DNA from: JAWWPG01 sp038327385
Lineage (GTDB): Bacteria; Actinomycetota; Actinomycetes; Propionibacteriales; Nocardioidaceae
DNA length: 13,184 nucleotides
Direction of reading: 5' to 3'
Assembly: GCA_038327385.1 (NCBI GenBank)
Contig: JBBQKY010000063.1
Span: 1 to 13,184 of the forward strand
The notes beneath the pieces were generated by a model. That model searched no databases. It was not told the origin of the DNA and saw nothing but the letters and a program-made list of their open reading frames with translations. Below, piece after piece: positions 6,355-12,236 of this stretch (positions within the stretch are counted from its first letter, which is position 1; every line of letters begins with the position of its first letter). The translations under genes and the position numbers were made by a program.

Positions 6355-7278
6355 TCAGCGGGGGGCGGCTCGGTGGGCGGTCCGCTCGATGCCGTCGACG
6401 ATCGCGGGCCAGACCTCGCGTGGCAGGTCGTGGCCCATGCCGGGGATCAGCAGGAGCTCGGCGCCGGGTGTCGCCTGCGCGGTGGCCCGGCCACCCGAGA
6501 CGTGCACCATCTTGTCCGCCGTACCGTGAATGACGAGCACCGGCACCGCGACATCGCGCAACCGCCGCGCCCGGTTCGGCTGCGCCAGGATGGCCTGCAT
6601 CTGCCGGACGACTCCCTCCGGGCTCAGCCCCCTGTCGTACGTCGCCCCGGCGAGCGCCCGCTCCTCCGCCTCGCCGAGGCTCGGGTAGCCGGGCGAGCCG
6701 ATCATCCTCGAGACGACCATCGACTGTCGGACGTAGCTCTCCTTGTCGGAGCCGCGGTTACGCAGCAGCATCGGCAGCAGCCGAGGGTCCTGCCAGCCCA
6801 CCCGCCGTCCGCCCGTCGTCGACATGATCGACACCAGTGAGAGCACCCGAGACGGGTGCTCGATCGTCAGCGTCTGTGCGATCATCCCGCCCATGGAGAC
6901 GCCGACGACGTGCGCCCGCTGCACACCGAGATGGTCCAGCAGGCCGACGGCGTCCCCGGCCATGTCGCTCATCGTGTACGGCGGTCGAGACCGCGTCCCG
7001 CGCAGCGCAGCGGAGATGGTGCCGATCCGGCGCACCGAGCCGCCGGGCAGCTTCGTGGACCGCCCGACATCTCGGTTGTCGTACCTGATGACGAAGAACC
7101 GGCGCTCGGCGAGCAGGCTGCACAGCTCCTCGTCCCACCAGATCAGGGGACCAGCAAGGCCCATGACGAGCAGGAGCGCCGGGTCGCCGTCATCCCCGAA
7201 AGTCTGGAAGCAGATGTCGATGCCGCTCGAGAGGTGGGCCAGCTGCTCGGCGCTTCGTCGCACCGGGGCGCTAGGCAC
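6355..7278 (-). CDS. Alpha/beta hydrolase, RdmC-like esterase family
   Basis: This is a 307-residue alpha/beta-fold hydrolase. The nucleophile elbow GVSMGG is at 126-131 with Ser128. The acid is probably Asp255 in 'VIHGTADKMV' and the base His283 in 'GMGHDLP'. The oxyanion region 'VMGLAGPLIWW' and the block 'RRFFVIRYDNRDVGRST' resemble the aclacinomycin methylesterase (RdmC)-like hydrolases widespread in actinobacteria. No signal peptide is seen. The GTG start overlaps the glpX stop by 8 nt (7271-7278), which suggests translation by re-initiation, since no Shine-Dalgarno sequence is visible. It is the last gene of the minus-strand run. The substrate is unknown; esterase or thioesterase-like activity is inferred from the family only. 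Confidence 0.88.
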   Translation of the reverse strand: MPSAPVRRSAEQLAHLSSGIDICFQTFGDDGDPALLLVMGLAGPLIWWDEELCSLLAERRFFVIRYDNRDVGRSTKLPGGSVRRIGTISAALRGTRSRPPYTMSDMAGDAVGLLDHLGVQRAHVVGVSMGGMIAQTLTIEHPSRVLSLVSIMSTTGGRRVGWQDPRLLPMLLRNRGSDKESYVRQSMVVSRMIGSPGYPSLGEAEERALAGATYDRGLSPEGVVRQMQAILAQPNRARRLRDVAVPVLVIHGTADKMVHVSGGRATAQATPGAELLLIPGMGHDLPREVWPAIVDGIERTAHRAAPR

Positions 7279-8308
7279 TGACGTTCATGGCGTTGACCTG
7301 AGCCAGCTTCTGGAGCTGATGCTCGCTGATGATCGACCGGATCGTCCCGCTGCGCGAGCGCATGACGAGGGAATGGGTGATGGCGCCGCCGTGGGCGTAC
7401 CTGACGCCCCGCAGCAGCTCGCCGTCGGTGATGCCGGTGGCGACGAAGAAGCAGTCGTCTCCGGCGACGAGGTCGCCGGTGGTGAGCACCTTGCCCAGCT
7501 CGTGCCCGGCGTCGATCGCGCGCTGGCGCTCGTCGTCGTCCACCGGCGTGAGCCGGCCCTGGATGACGCCGCCGATAGCCTTCATGGCGCAGGCGGCGAT
7601 GATCCCCTCTGGCGTGCCACCGACCCCCATCAGCAGGTCGATTCCGGTGCCGGAGCGGGCGGCCATGATGGCGCCGGCGACATCACCGTCGCTGATGAAC
7701 TTGATGCGAGCACCCGTCGCCCGGATCTCGTCGACAAGACGCTGGTGCCGGGGCCGGTCCAGGACGACGACCGTGATGTCCTCGTTGGCCCCGCCCTTGG
7801 CCTTCGCCGTACGACGGATGTTCTCCGCCACGGGCAGCCGGATGTCCACCACGTCCGCCGCTTCCGGGCCGGTGGCGAGCTTCTCCATGTAGAAGACCGC
7901 CGACGGGTCGTACATCGCTCCCCGGGGTGCGACCGCCATGACGGAAACGGCGTTGCTCATCCCCTTGGCGGCGAGCGTCGTCCCGTCGATGGGGTCCACC
8001 GCTACGTCGCAGGCGGGCCCGTTGCCGTCTCCGACATGCTCACCATTGAAGAGCATCGGCGCCGAGTCCTTCTCGCCCTCGCCGATCACGACGACGCCGT
8101 CCATGCCGACCGTGCCGATCAGCGCGCGCATGGCGTTGACAGCTACCTCGTCGGCGCCGTTCTTGTCGCCGCGCCCCACCCACCGCCCGGCCGCCATGGC
8201 AGCCGCCTCGGTGACGCGCACGAGCTCCATCGCGAGGTTGCGGTCGGGCGCGTTCGCGGGTGGGGCAAACAGGCCGTCCGCCGTGTCGGCTGACTCGTCG
8301 GTGGGCAC
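7271..8308 (-). CDS. glpX: Class II fructose-1,6-bisphosphatase
   Basis: GlpX converts fructose-1,6-bisphosphate to fructose-6-phosphate for gluconeogenesis, and in actinobacteria it is typically the main FBPase. The Li+-sensitive phosphatase motif DPIDGTT is at residues 105-111. The metal-binding 'GEGEKD' is at 76-81, and 'GRWVGRGDKNGAD' and 'VGGTPEGI' are in the expected order. From GTG 8308 the protein has 345 residues. The frame also allows a TTG at 8347 (358 residues). GTG 8308 is preferred because GAGGAG lies 6 nt upstream and homologues begin shortly before 'APDRNLAMELVRVTEAAA'. The gap from modC is 46 nt, and a TACGAT element there may be its own -10. In many actinobacteria glpX lies near fum and DUF4245 genes, as it does here at some distance. 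Confidence 0.96.
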   Translation of the reverse strand: MPTDESADTADGLFAPPANAPDRNLAMELVRVTEAAAMAAGRWVGRGDKNGADEVAVNAMRALIGTVGMDGVVVIGEGEKDSAPMLFNGEHVGDGNGPACDVAVDPIDGTTLAAKGMSNAVSVMAVAPRGAMYDPSAVFYMEKLATGPEAADVVDIRLPVAENIRRTAKAKGGANEDITVVVLDRPRHQRLVDEIRATGARIKFISDGDVAGAIMAARSGTGIDLLMGVGGTPEGIIAACAMKAIGGVIQGRLTPVDDDERQRAIDAGHELGKVLTTGDLVAGDDCFFVATGITDGELLRGVRYAHGGAITHSLVMRSRSGTIRSIISEHQLQKLAQVNAMNVSA

Positions 8309-8314
8309 GGGAAT

Positions 8315-8320
8315 CTCCTC
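8315..8320 (-). promoter_or_regulatory. Ribosome binding site selecting GTG 8308 for glpX
   Basis: GAGGAG on the minus strand is 6 nt from GTG 8308. The upstream TTG (8347) has only AGGG at a 5-nt distance. Confidence 0.6.
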
Positions 8321-8336
8321 GGTTGGCGTTGCGCTG

Positions 8337-8342
8337 ATCGTA
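8337..8342 (-). promoter_or_regulatory. Candidate -10 element of glpX
   Basis: TACGAT matches the TANNNT actinobacterial -10 and lies 28 nt before GTG 8308, after the modC stop. No clear -35 is visible. If used, the TTG at 8347 would lie upstream of the transcript start. Confidence 0.3.
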
Positions 8343-8354
8343 ACCAAGTCAGCC

Positions 8355-9401
8355 CTACACCGGATATATGGAGACCTCGGTTGCCTTCACCGACGCCCAC
8401 ACCTGGTCACCGGGCCGCAGCCGGAGGGCCGAGAGGGCGGCCGGTGTGACGTCTGCGAGCAGGGGCGGCTCGGACGCCACCTGGACTCTGACGGCGTCGC
8501 CGTGCGGTGCCAGGGTCGTGATGGCACCGCTCCAGACGTTGCGCGGGCTACCGGCCGGCCGGTCCGCGTACAGGCTGACGGCCGACGGCGAGAAGGACGC
8601 GAACACCTGACCGCTGAGCCGCTCGGCAGCGGTGACCTCGCCCCCGGAGGTCAGCGTGACGACCCCGTCGCGTGCCATGCCGCGGACCAGGTTGAGCCCG
8701 ACGAGAGCCGCGACGTGCGGCGTACGGGGACGCGCTGCGATGTCGGCCGGTGCGCCTGTCTGCACGATCTCGCCGCCGTCCATGACGATGAGCCGATCGG
8801 CGATGATCATGGCGTCGAGCGCCGTGTGGGTCACGACGATGCTCACTCCCGCGAAGGCGCGAAGGTGGTCGCGCAGATCCGTCCGCAGCGTCATGGCGGT
8901 GGCCGCGTCGAGAGCCGCGGTCGGCTCGTCCAGCAGCAGCAGCCGTGGGTTGCTGGCCAGGGCGCGGGCAAGCGCGACCCGCTGCGCCTGGCCGCCGGAC
9001 AGCTGCCCCGGCAACCGGTCGGCGAGCTCGTCGAGGCCGAGCCGGTCCATCCACACCCGTGCCTGGTCTCGCGCGGTGCGCCGCGGCTGCCCTTGCGCTC
9101 GCGGACCGAAGGCCACGTTCGCCGCCACATTGAGGTGGGGGAAGAGGAGATGGTCCTGGAAGACCATGCCGACCCTTCTGCGGTGGGCGGGGAGGTGGGT
9201 CTGCGGGCCGGCGACGAGGCGGCCGTCGACCGAGATGGTCCCGCTGGTGATGTTCAGCAGCCCGGCGATGGCGCGCAGCGTGGTGGACTTGCCCGCCCCG
9301 TTGGGCCCGATGAGGCCGACGACCTCCCCGCCTTCAGCGTCCAGGTCGACGGCCGTGGTGTTCGCCGGGCGGCGTACGACGAAGTGCGCCGCCAGCGTCA
9401 T
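8355..9401 (-). CDS. modC: Molybdate ABC transporter ATP-binding protein
   Basis: This 348-residue ATPase drives molybdate import. Walker A GPNGAGKST is at 32-40, the Q-loop Gln at 82, the ABC signature LSGGQ at 134-138, Walker B LLLLDE at 154-159 and the switch His at 192. The C-terminal 60-odd residues ('VWSGAITTLAPHGDAVRVQV...LRPGDQVWASVKATEVSIYPV') form a TOBE/Mop-like oxyanion-binding domain, with the typical 'VKATEV' strand. That domain can couple transport to intracellular molybdate. The ATG overlaps the modB stop in the classic ATGA arrangement. Sulfate (CysA) is a possible alternative, but the neighbouring ModA/ModB and the Mop domain favour molybdate, possibly also tungstate. Confidence 0.93.
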   Translation of the reverse strand: MTLAAHFVVRRPANTTAVDLDAEGGEVVGLIGPNGAGKSTTLRAIAGLLNITSGTISVDGRLVAGPQTHLPAHRRRVGMVFQDHLLFPHLNVAANVAFGPRAQGQPRRTARDQARVWMDRLGLDELADRLPGQLSGGQAQRVALARALASNPRLLLLDEPTAALDAATAMTLRTDLRDHLRAFAGVSIVVTHTALDAMIIADRLIVMDGGEIVQTGAPADIAARPRTPHVAALVGLNLVRGMARDGVVTLTSGGEVTAAERLSGQVFASFSPSAVSLYADRPAGSPRNVWSGAITTLAPHGDAVRVQVASEPPLLADVTPAALSALRLRPGDQVWASVKATEVSIYPV

Positions 9402-10201
9402 CGCACACCCGACAACCAGCGCTCCCGCAGCAGCACCAGCAGCAGGACGGACACCACGATCAGGACGAGACTCAGGGCGATAGCGGCGTCGGGATCGATC
9501 TGCAACTCGTAGTAGACCTCGCTCGGCATCGTGCGGGTGGTCCCGGGGAAGCTTCCGGCGAAGGTGATCGTTGCGCCGAACTCACCGAGCGCCCGCGCCC
9601 AGCAGAGGACAGCCCCGGAGACGATCCCGGGTAGGGCGAGCGGCACCGTCACCCGCCGGAACATGTACCAGCGCGTCGCGCCGAGCGACGCGGCAGCGTC
9701 GTCGTAGCGCGAGTCCGACGACCGGAACGCTCCCTCGACGCTGATCACGAGGAACGGCAGCGCCACGAACGTCTGGGCGACCACGACGCCGGCCGTCGTG
9801 AACGGCAGCGTAACCCCGAAGACGGCGTCGAGCGCCCTGCCGAGAATGCTGTTGCGCCCGAACGCGAGCAGGAGCGCCACACCGCCGACAACCGGGGGGA
9901 GGACCAGCGGCAGCGCCACGAGTGCGCGAACCAGGCGCCGGCCGGGGAAGTCGATGCGGGCAAGCAGCCAGCTGAGCGGTACGCCGACCAGGAGGCAGAC
10001 CATGGTCGTGATGAGGGTCGTCTCGAGGCTCAACCGCAGTGCGGTCCTGGCCCCGGACCGCGAGAGCTGGTGCGGCAGCGAGCTCCACGGTGCCCGGACG
10101 AAGACCGCGACGATGGGTACGACGAGCACCGCGACAGCCGCGACGCCGGGAACGACGAGCGCTACCGGCGCTCGGCCCAGCACCCGGGCCGAGCTGGTCA
10201 C
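9398..10201 (-). CDS. modB: Molybdate ABC transporter permease
   Basis: This 267-residue inner-membrane permease has several hydrophobic segments (about 11-36, 62-80, 93-113, 137-155, 190-200 and 241-258). The EAA-type coupling loop 'DDAAASLGATRWYMFRRVTVPLALPG' is at 167-192. The ModB-type block 'RALGEFGATITFAGSFPGTTRTMP' is at 203-226. The reading frame is open much further upstream, but that part lies antiparallel in sense to nothing hydrophobic and overlaps modA. The start is GTG 10201, which overlaps the modA TGA as GTGA, the same junction style as the rest of the operon. The modC ATG overlaps its stop. It should pair with ModC and receive molybdate from ModA. Confidence 0.93.
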   Translation of the reverse strand: MTSSARVLGRAPVALVVPGVAAVAVLVVPIVAVFVRAPWSSLPHQLSRSGARTALRLSLETTLITTMVCLLVGVPLSWLLARIDFPGRRLVRALVALPLVLPPVVGGVALLLAFGRNSILGRALDAVFGVTLPFTTAGVVVAQTFVALPFLVISVEGAFRSSDSRYDDAAASLGATRWYMFRRVTVPLALPGIVSGAVLCWARALGEFGATITFAGSFPGTTRTMPSEVYYELQIDPDAAIALSLVLIVVSVLLLVLLRERWLSGVR

Positions 10202-10947
10202 GGGCCGCCGAAGCCCGCTTTCGCGAGCACGGACTGGCCTGCCGCAGACGTCAGCAGCGTCAACCAGTCGGCCGCGAGCGATGCCTGGTCGGCCCCCTTC
10301 ACGGTGGCGACGTAGTAGGAGTTCGTCACGTTGTCCGCGGGCGGGATCGGCACCGCATCCACCTTGTCCGCGGCGGACTTCGCGTCGGTCACGTAGACGA
10401 TCCCGGCGTCGGCCTCCTTCAGCTCCACCTTCGTCAGGACCGAGGCGACATCCGGCTCGAATGACTTCGGCTTCGCCGTCACTCCGGCGTTCGTCAGCAT
10501 CTGCGAGCCGGCCGCGCCACACGGCGCCGAGACGTCGCACATCACGAAGTCGGTGCTGTTCAGGCTGGCGACGCCCGTGACGTTGCCCGGGTTTCCGGCC
10601 GGAACCGCGATGACGAGGGTGTTCGTGGCGAACTTCGCGGGAGCCGCTGCCAGCTGTCCGGCGTCCTGAACCACGGACATGCTCGTGTCGTCGGCAGTGG
10701 CGATCACGTCGGCGGGTGCACCCCCCGTGATCTGCTCGGCGAGTGTCGTACTGGAGCCGAACGACAGCACGACGTCGACGTCCGAGTGCTGACTCTCGAA
10801 CTGTGCCTCCAACGTCGTGAAGGTCGTCGTGAGGGAGGATGCGGCGAAGATCGTCAGCTTGGTCTTGCTGCTGCTCCCGCTACAACCCGCGCTGGCCGTC
10901 AGGACGACCAGAACGGCTGCCGCACCTGCCACGAGACGCTTCCTCAC
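10198..10947 (-). CDS. modA: Molybdate-binding lipoprotein
   Basis: ModA captures molybdate (and probably tungstate) outside the membrane and delivers it to ModB. The 249-residue precursor begins MRKRLVAGAAAVLVVLTASAGCS, a lipoprotein signal peptide with Cys22 as the predicted lipidated residue (lipobox SAGC, a loose match). The mature part has 'LTIFAASSLTTTF', 'LSFGSSTTLAEQITGGAPADVIATAD' and 'DAGIVYVTDA', all typical of ModA ligand-binding loops. The 'MCDVSAPCGAAG' segment has two Cys of unknown role. Start GTG 10947 is preceded by GGAGG (10952-10956) inside the end of the upstream gene, whose TGA it overlaps (GTGA). The frame is open to 11070, but upstream sequence has no signal-peptide character. 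Confidence 0.95.
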   Translation of the reverse strand: MRKRLVAGAAAVLVVLTASAGCSGSSSKTKLTIFAASSLTTTFTTLEAQFESQHSDVDVVLSFGSSTTLAEQITGGAPADVIATADDTSMSVVQDAGQLAAAPAKFATNTLVIAVPAGNPGNVTGVASLNSTDFVMCDVSAPCGAAGSQMLTNAGVTAKPKSFEPDVASVLTKVELKEADAGIVYVTDAKSAADKVDAVPIPPADNVTNSYYVATVKGADQASLAADWLTLLTSAAGQSVLAKAGFGGP

Positions 10948-11345
10948 GGGACCTCCACTACGACGTTGGTTGCTTTGATGGACGCGACGGCGACGACGCC
11001 GACGTCGAGCTCGAGGGAGTCGGCCGCCTCCCGGCTCATCAGCGAGACGACCCGGTAGGGGCCACAGCACATCTCGACCTGCGCCATGACCTTGTCGCGA
11101 ATGACGTCGGTGACGATGCCGCGCAGCGAGTTCCGGGCGCTGACCCGGTTCCGGGCGGCGTCGGACCCCTGCGCGGGGAGCTCCGCCACCTCACGCGCCA
11201 GCTGGGCCAGCGAACGGCCCTCGATGCCCGCATGCCCGTCGGTCGTGCGCGAGGTCTCGAACCGCCCGGCCTCGGCCCACCGGCGCAGGGTGTCGTCGCT
11301 CACGCCGAGGAGGGTCGCGCAATCGGCGAGTCTGTAAACCGGCAC
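10944..11345 (-). CDS. HTH-Mop molybdate-responsive regulator, ModE-like
   Basis: This small protein (133 residues) joins an N-terminal MerR/excisionase-like helix-turn-helix to a single C-terminal Mop domain. The HTH is 'YRLADCATLLGVSDDTLRRWAEAGRF', about 4-29. The Mop domain is about 68-133, from 'SARNSLRGIVTDV' to 'ASIKATNVVVEV'. Mop domains bind molybdate or tungstate oxyanions, usually as oligomers, so this is probably the molybdate sensor of the operon. It differs from E. coli ModE, which has a winged helix and two Mop repeats. Start choice: GTG 11345 is 6 nt after a TACGTT -10-like element (leaderless), and homologues typically start just before 'YRL'. ATG 11363 and GTG 11378 are in-frame alternatives that would place the inverted repeat inside the coding region. 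Its TGA overlaps the modA GTG. Confidence 0.85.
   Translation of the reverse strand: MPVYRLADCATLLGVSDDTLRRWAEAGRFETSRTTDGHAGIEGRSLAQLAREVAELPAQGSDAARNRVSARNSLRGIVTDVIRDKVMAQVEMCCGPYRVVSLMSREAADSLELDVGVVAVASIKATNVVVEVP
10951..10956 (-). promoter_or_regulatory. Ribosome binding site of modA
   Basis: GGAGGT on the minus strand lies just before GTG 10947, within the last codons of the HTH-Mop gene. It settles the modA start and suggests coupled but independently strong translation. Confidence 0.6.
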
Positions 11346-11351
11346 GCCCAG

Positions 11352-11357
11352 AACGTA
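11352..11357 (-). promoter_or_regulatory. Candidate -10 of the mod operon
   Basis: TACGTT on the minus strand matches TANNNT and is 6 nt from GTG 11345, implying a leaderless mRNA. No good -35 is seen at 16-18 nt. It overlaps the left arm of the inverted repeat by two bases. Confidence 0.4.
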
Positions 11358-11402
11358 CCGCATTCGCGGAGCGAACACCCCCTAGGGTCCGTGAATGCGG
11401 TA
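11356..11402. promoter_or_regulatory. 15-bp inverted repeat, candidate operator of the HTH-Mop regulator
   Basis: TACCGCATTCGCGGA (11356-11370) and TCCGTGAATGCGGTA (11388-11402) are inverted copies with one mismatch, separated by 17 nt. They lie in the divergent region between the mod operon and the DUF4245 gene, over and upstream of the predicted mod -10. No other copy was seen in the window. Binding by the adjacent regulator is inference. Confidence 0.6.
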
Positions 11403-11438
11403 GAGGACGTGCGCCTGCGAGTCGACCGGGGCGGGCGG

Positions 11439-11444
11439 CACAAT
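11439..11444 (+). promoter_or_regulatory. Candidate -10 of the DUF4245 gene
   Basis: CACAAT lies 6 nt before GTG 11451, compatible with leaderless transcription; no Shine-Dalgarno sequence precedes that GTG. A TAGGGT at 11383-11388 inside the inverted repeat region is an alternative -10 that would give a leader of about 56 nt. Confidence 0.3.
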
Positions 11445-11450
11445 GGTTGA

Positions 11451-11996
11451 GTGAGCCAACCGTCGGTGGAGGCCCCGCGGCGGGGGTCTCAGCGCAGCGT
11501 GGGAGGCATCTTCGGCGCGCTGATCGCGGTGCTCGCCCTGATCGCCGGTGTCTGGGGGCTCACCTGGTTCCAGCACCGGCCGCTAGAAGACCCGGCGCGG
11601 ACGGTCGACTACGGGCCGGCGCTGACAGCAGCCCGGGCGCAGGCGCCGTTCGCGGTGCTGGCTCCCGACCCGGTTCCGGCCGGCCTCCGCGCGACCAGTG
11701 TGAGCTGGGACAGCACGGGAGCGAACAAGACGTGGCAGCTGGGGTTCGTCACGCCCGAGGGTGAGTTCATCGGCCTGTACGAGGGGAACGGTCCCGCAGC
11801 CGACTTCATCGACGCCTCCACCCCCGCCCGGACCCCCGGCCCGGCCGTCACGATCGCCGGCGCCCAGTGGATCACCCTCACGAACCGCGACCGCGGCGAG
11901 ACCGCCCTGGTGCACACCGTCTCGGGTGTCACCACCGTGGTGACCGGCACGGTCGGTGAGCCGGTGCTGGTGTCCTTCGCCCGTGCTCTGCGATGA
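11451..11996 (+). CDS. DUF4245 membrane-anchored protein
   Basis: This 181-residue protein has a short cytoplasmic head (about 1-18), one transmembrane helix (about 19-38, GIFGALIAVLALIAGVWGLTWF) and an extracytoplasmic domain. The domain contains 'LAPDPVPAGLRATSVSW', 'TWQLGFVTPEGEFIGLYEGNG' and 'TLTNRDRGETALVHTVSGVTTVVTGT', which match my recollection of the actinobacterial DUF4245 family. The function is unknown. From memory, the mycobacterial homologue (Rv1100) also sits beside glpX and near xseBA, so the neighbourhood is conserved while the mod operon separates it from glpX here. The start is GTG 11451, probably leaderless. It ends 9 nt from the convergent xseB. Confidence 0.82.
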   Translation: MSQPSVEAPRRGSQRSVGGIFGALIAVLALIAGVWGLTWFQHRPLEDPARTVDYGPALTAARAQAPFAVLAPDPVPAGLRATSVSWDSTGANKTWQLGFVTPEGEFIGLYEGNGPAADFIDASTPARTPGPAVTIAGAQWITLTNRDRGETALVHTVSGVTTVVTGTVGEPVLVSFARALR

Positions 11997-12005
11997 CCAG
12001 TGGCG

Positions 12006-12236
12006 TCAGGCGTCGTCTCGGCGTGCAACCGCGTCGAGCCGGGCCCGCGCGCCATCGAGCCAGCGCTGACAGATGTCGGCCAGCTTCTCGCCGCGCTCCC
12101 ACAACGAGATTGACTCCTGCAACGACACGCCGCCGGTCTCGAGGCGCTGGACGACCGTCAGGAGCTCGTCGCGCGCGTCCTCGTAGCTGAGCTCAGGGTC
12201 GCCGGCCGGTGGCTGCGGACTTGCGGTCTCGGTCAT
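12006..12236 (-). CDS. xseB: Exodeoxyribonuclease VII small subunit
   Basis: XseB is the small subunit of ExoVII, which degrades single-stranded DNA from both ends with XseA. The 76-residue size is normal. The helical-hairpin core 'LSYEDARDELLTVVQRLETGGVSLQESISLWERGEKLADICQRWLDGARARL' contains the family's conserved 'LE.G..sLeesl.l.erG..L...C...L' pattern. The ATG overlaps the xseA TGA as ATGA, giving coupled synthesis of the two subunits. Pro-rich residues 7-14 are a disordered N-terminal tail. Confidence 0.96.
   Translation of the reverse strand: MTETASPQPPAGDPELSYEDARDELLTVVQRLETGGVSLQESISLWERGEKLADICQRWLDGARARLDAVARRDDA

Noticed and set aside
6743..9512. Two long plus-strand open frames opposite the hydrolase, glpX and modC
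   Set aside because: They are antisense to three genes with clear catalytic motifs and show no domain or initiation signal.
10202..10540. N-terminal extension of modB into modA
   Set aside because: The frame is open, but the sequence overlaps modA completely. The GTGA junction at 10198-10201 gives the normal ModB length.
11346..11450. Molybdenum cofactor riboswitch upstream of the mod operon
   Set aside because: The gap is too short and the predicted transcript is leaderless. The inverted repeat is better read as a DNA operator.
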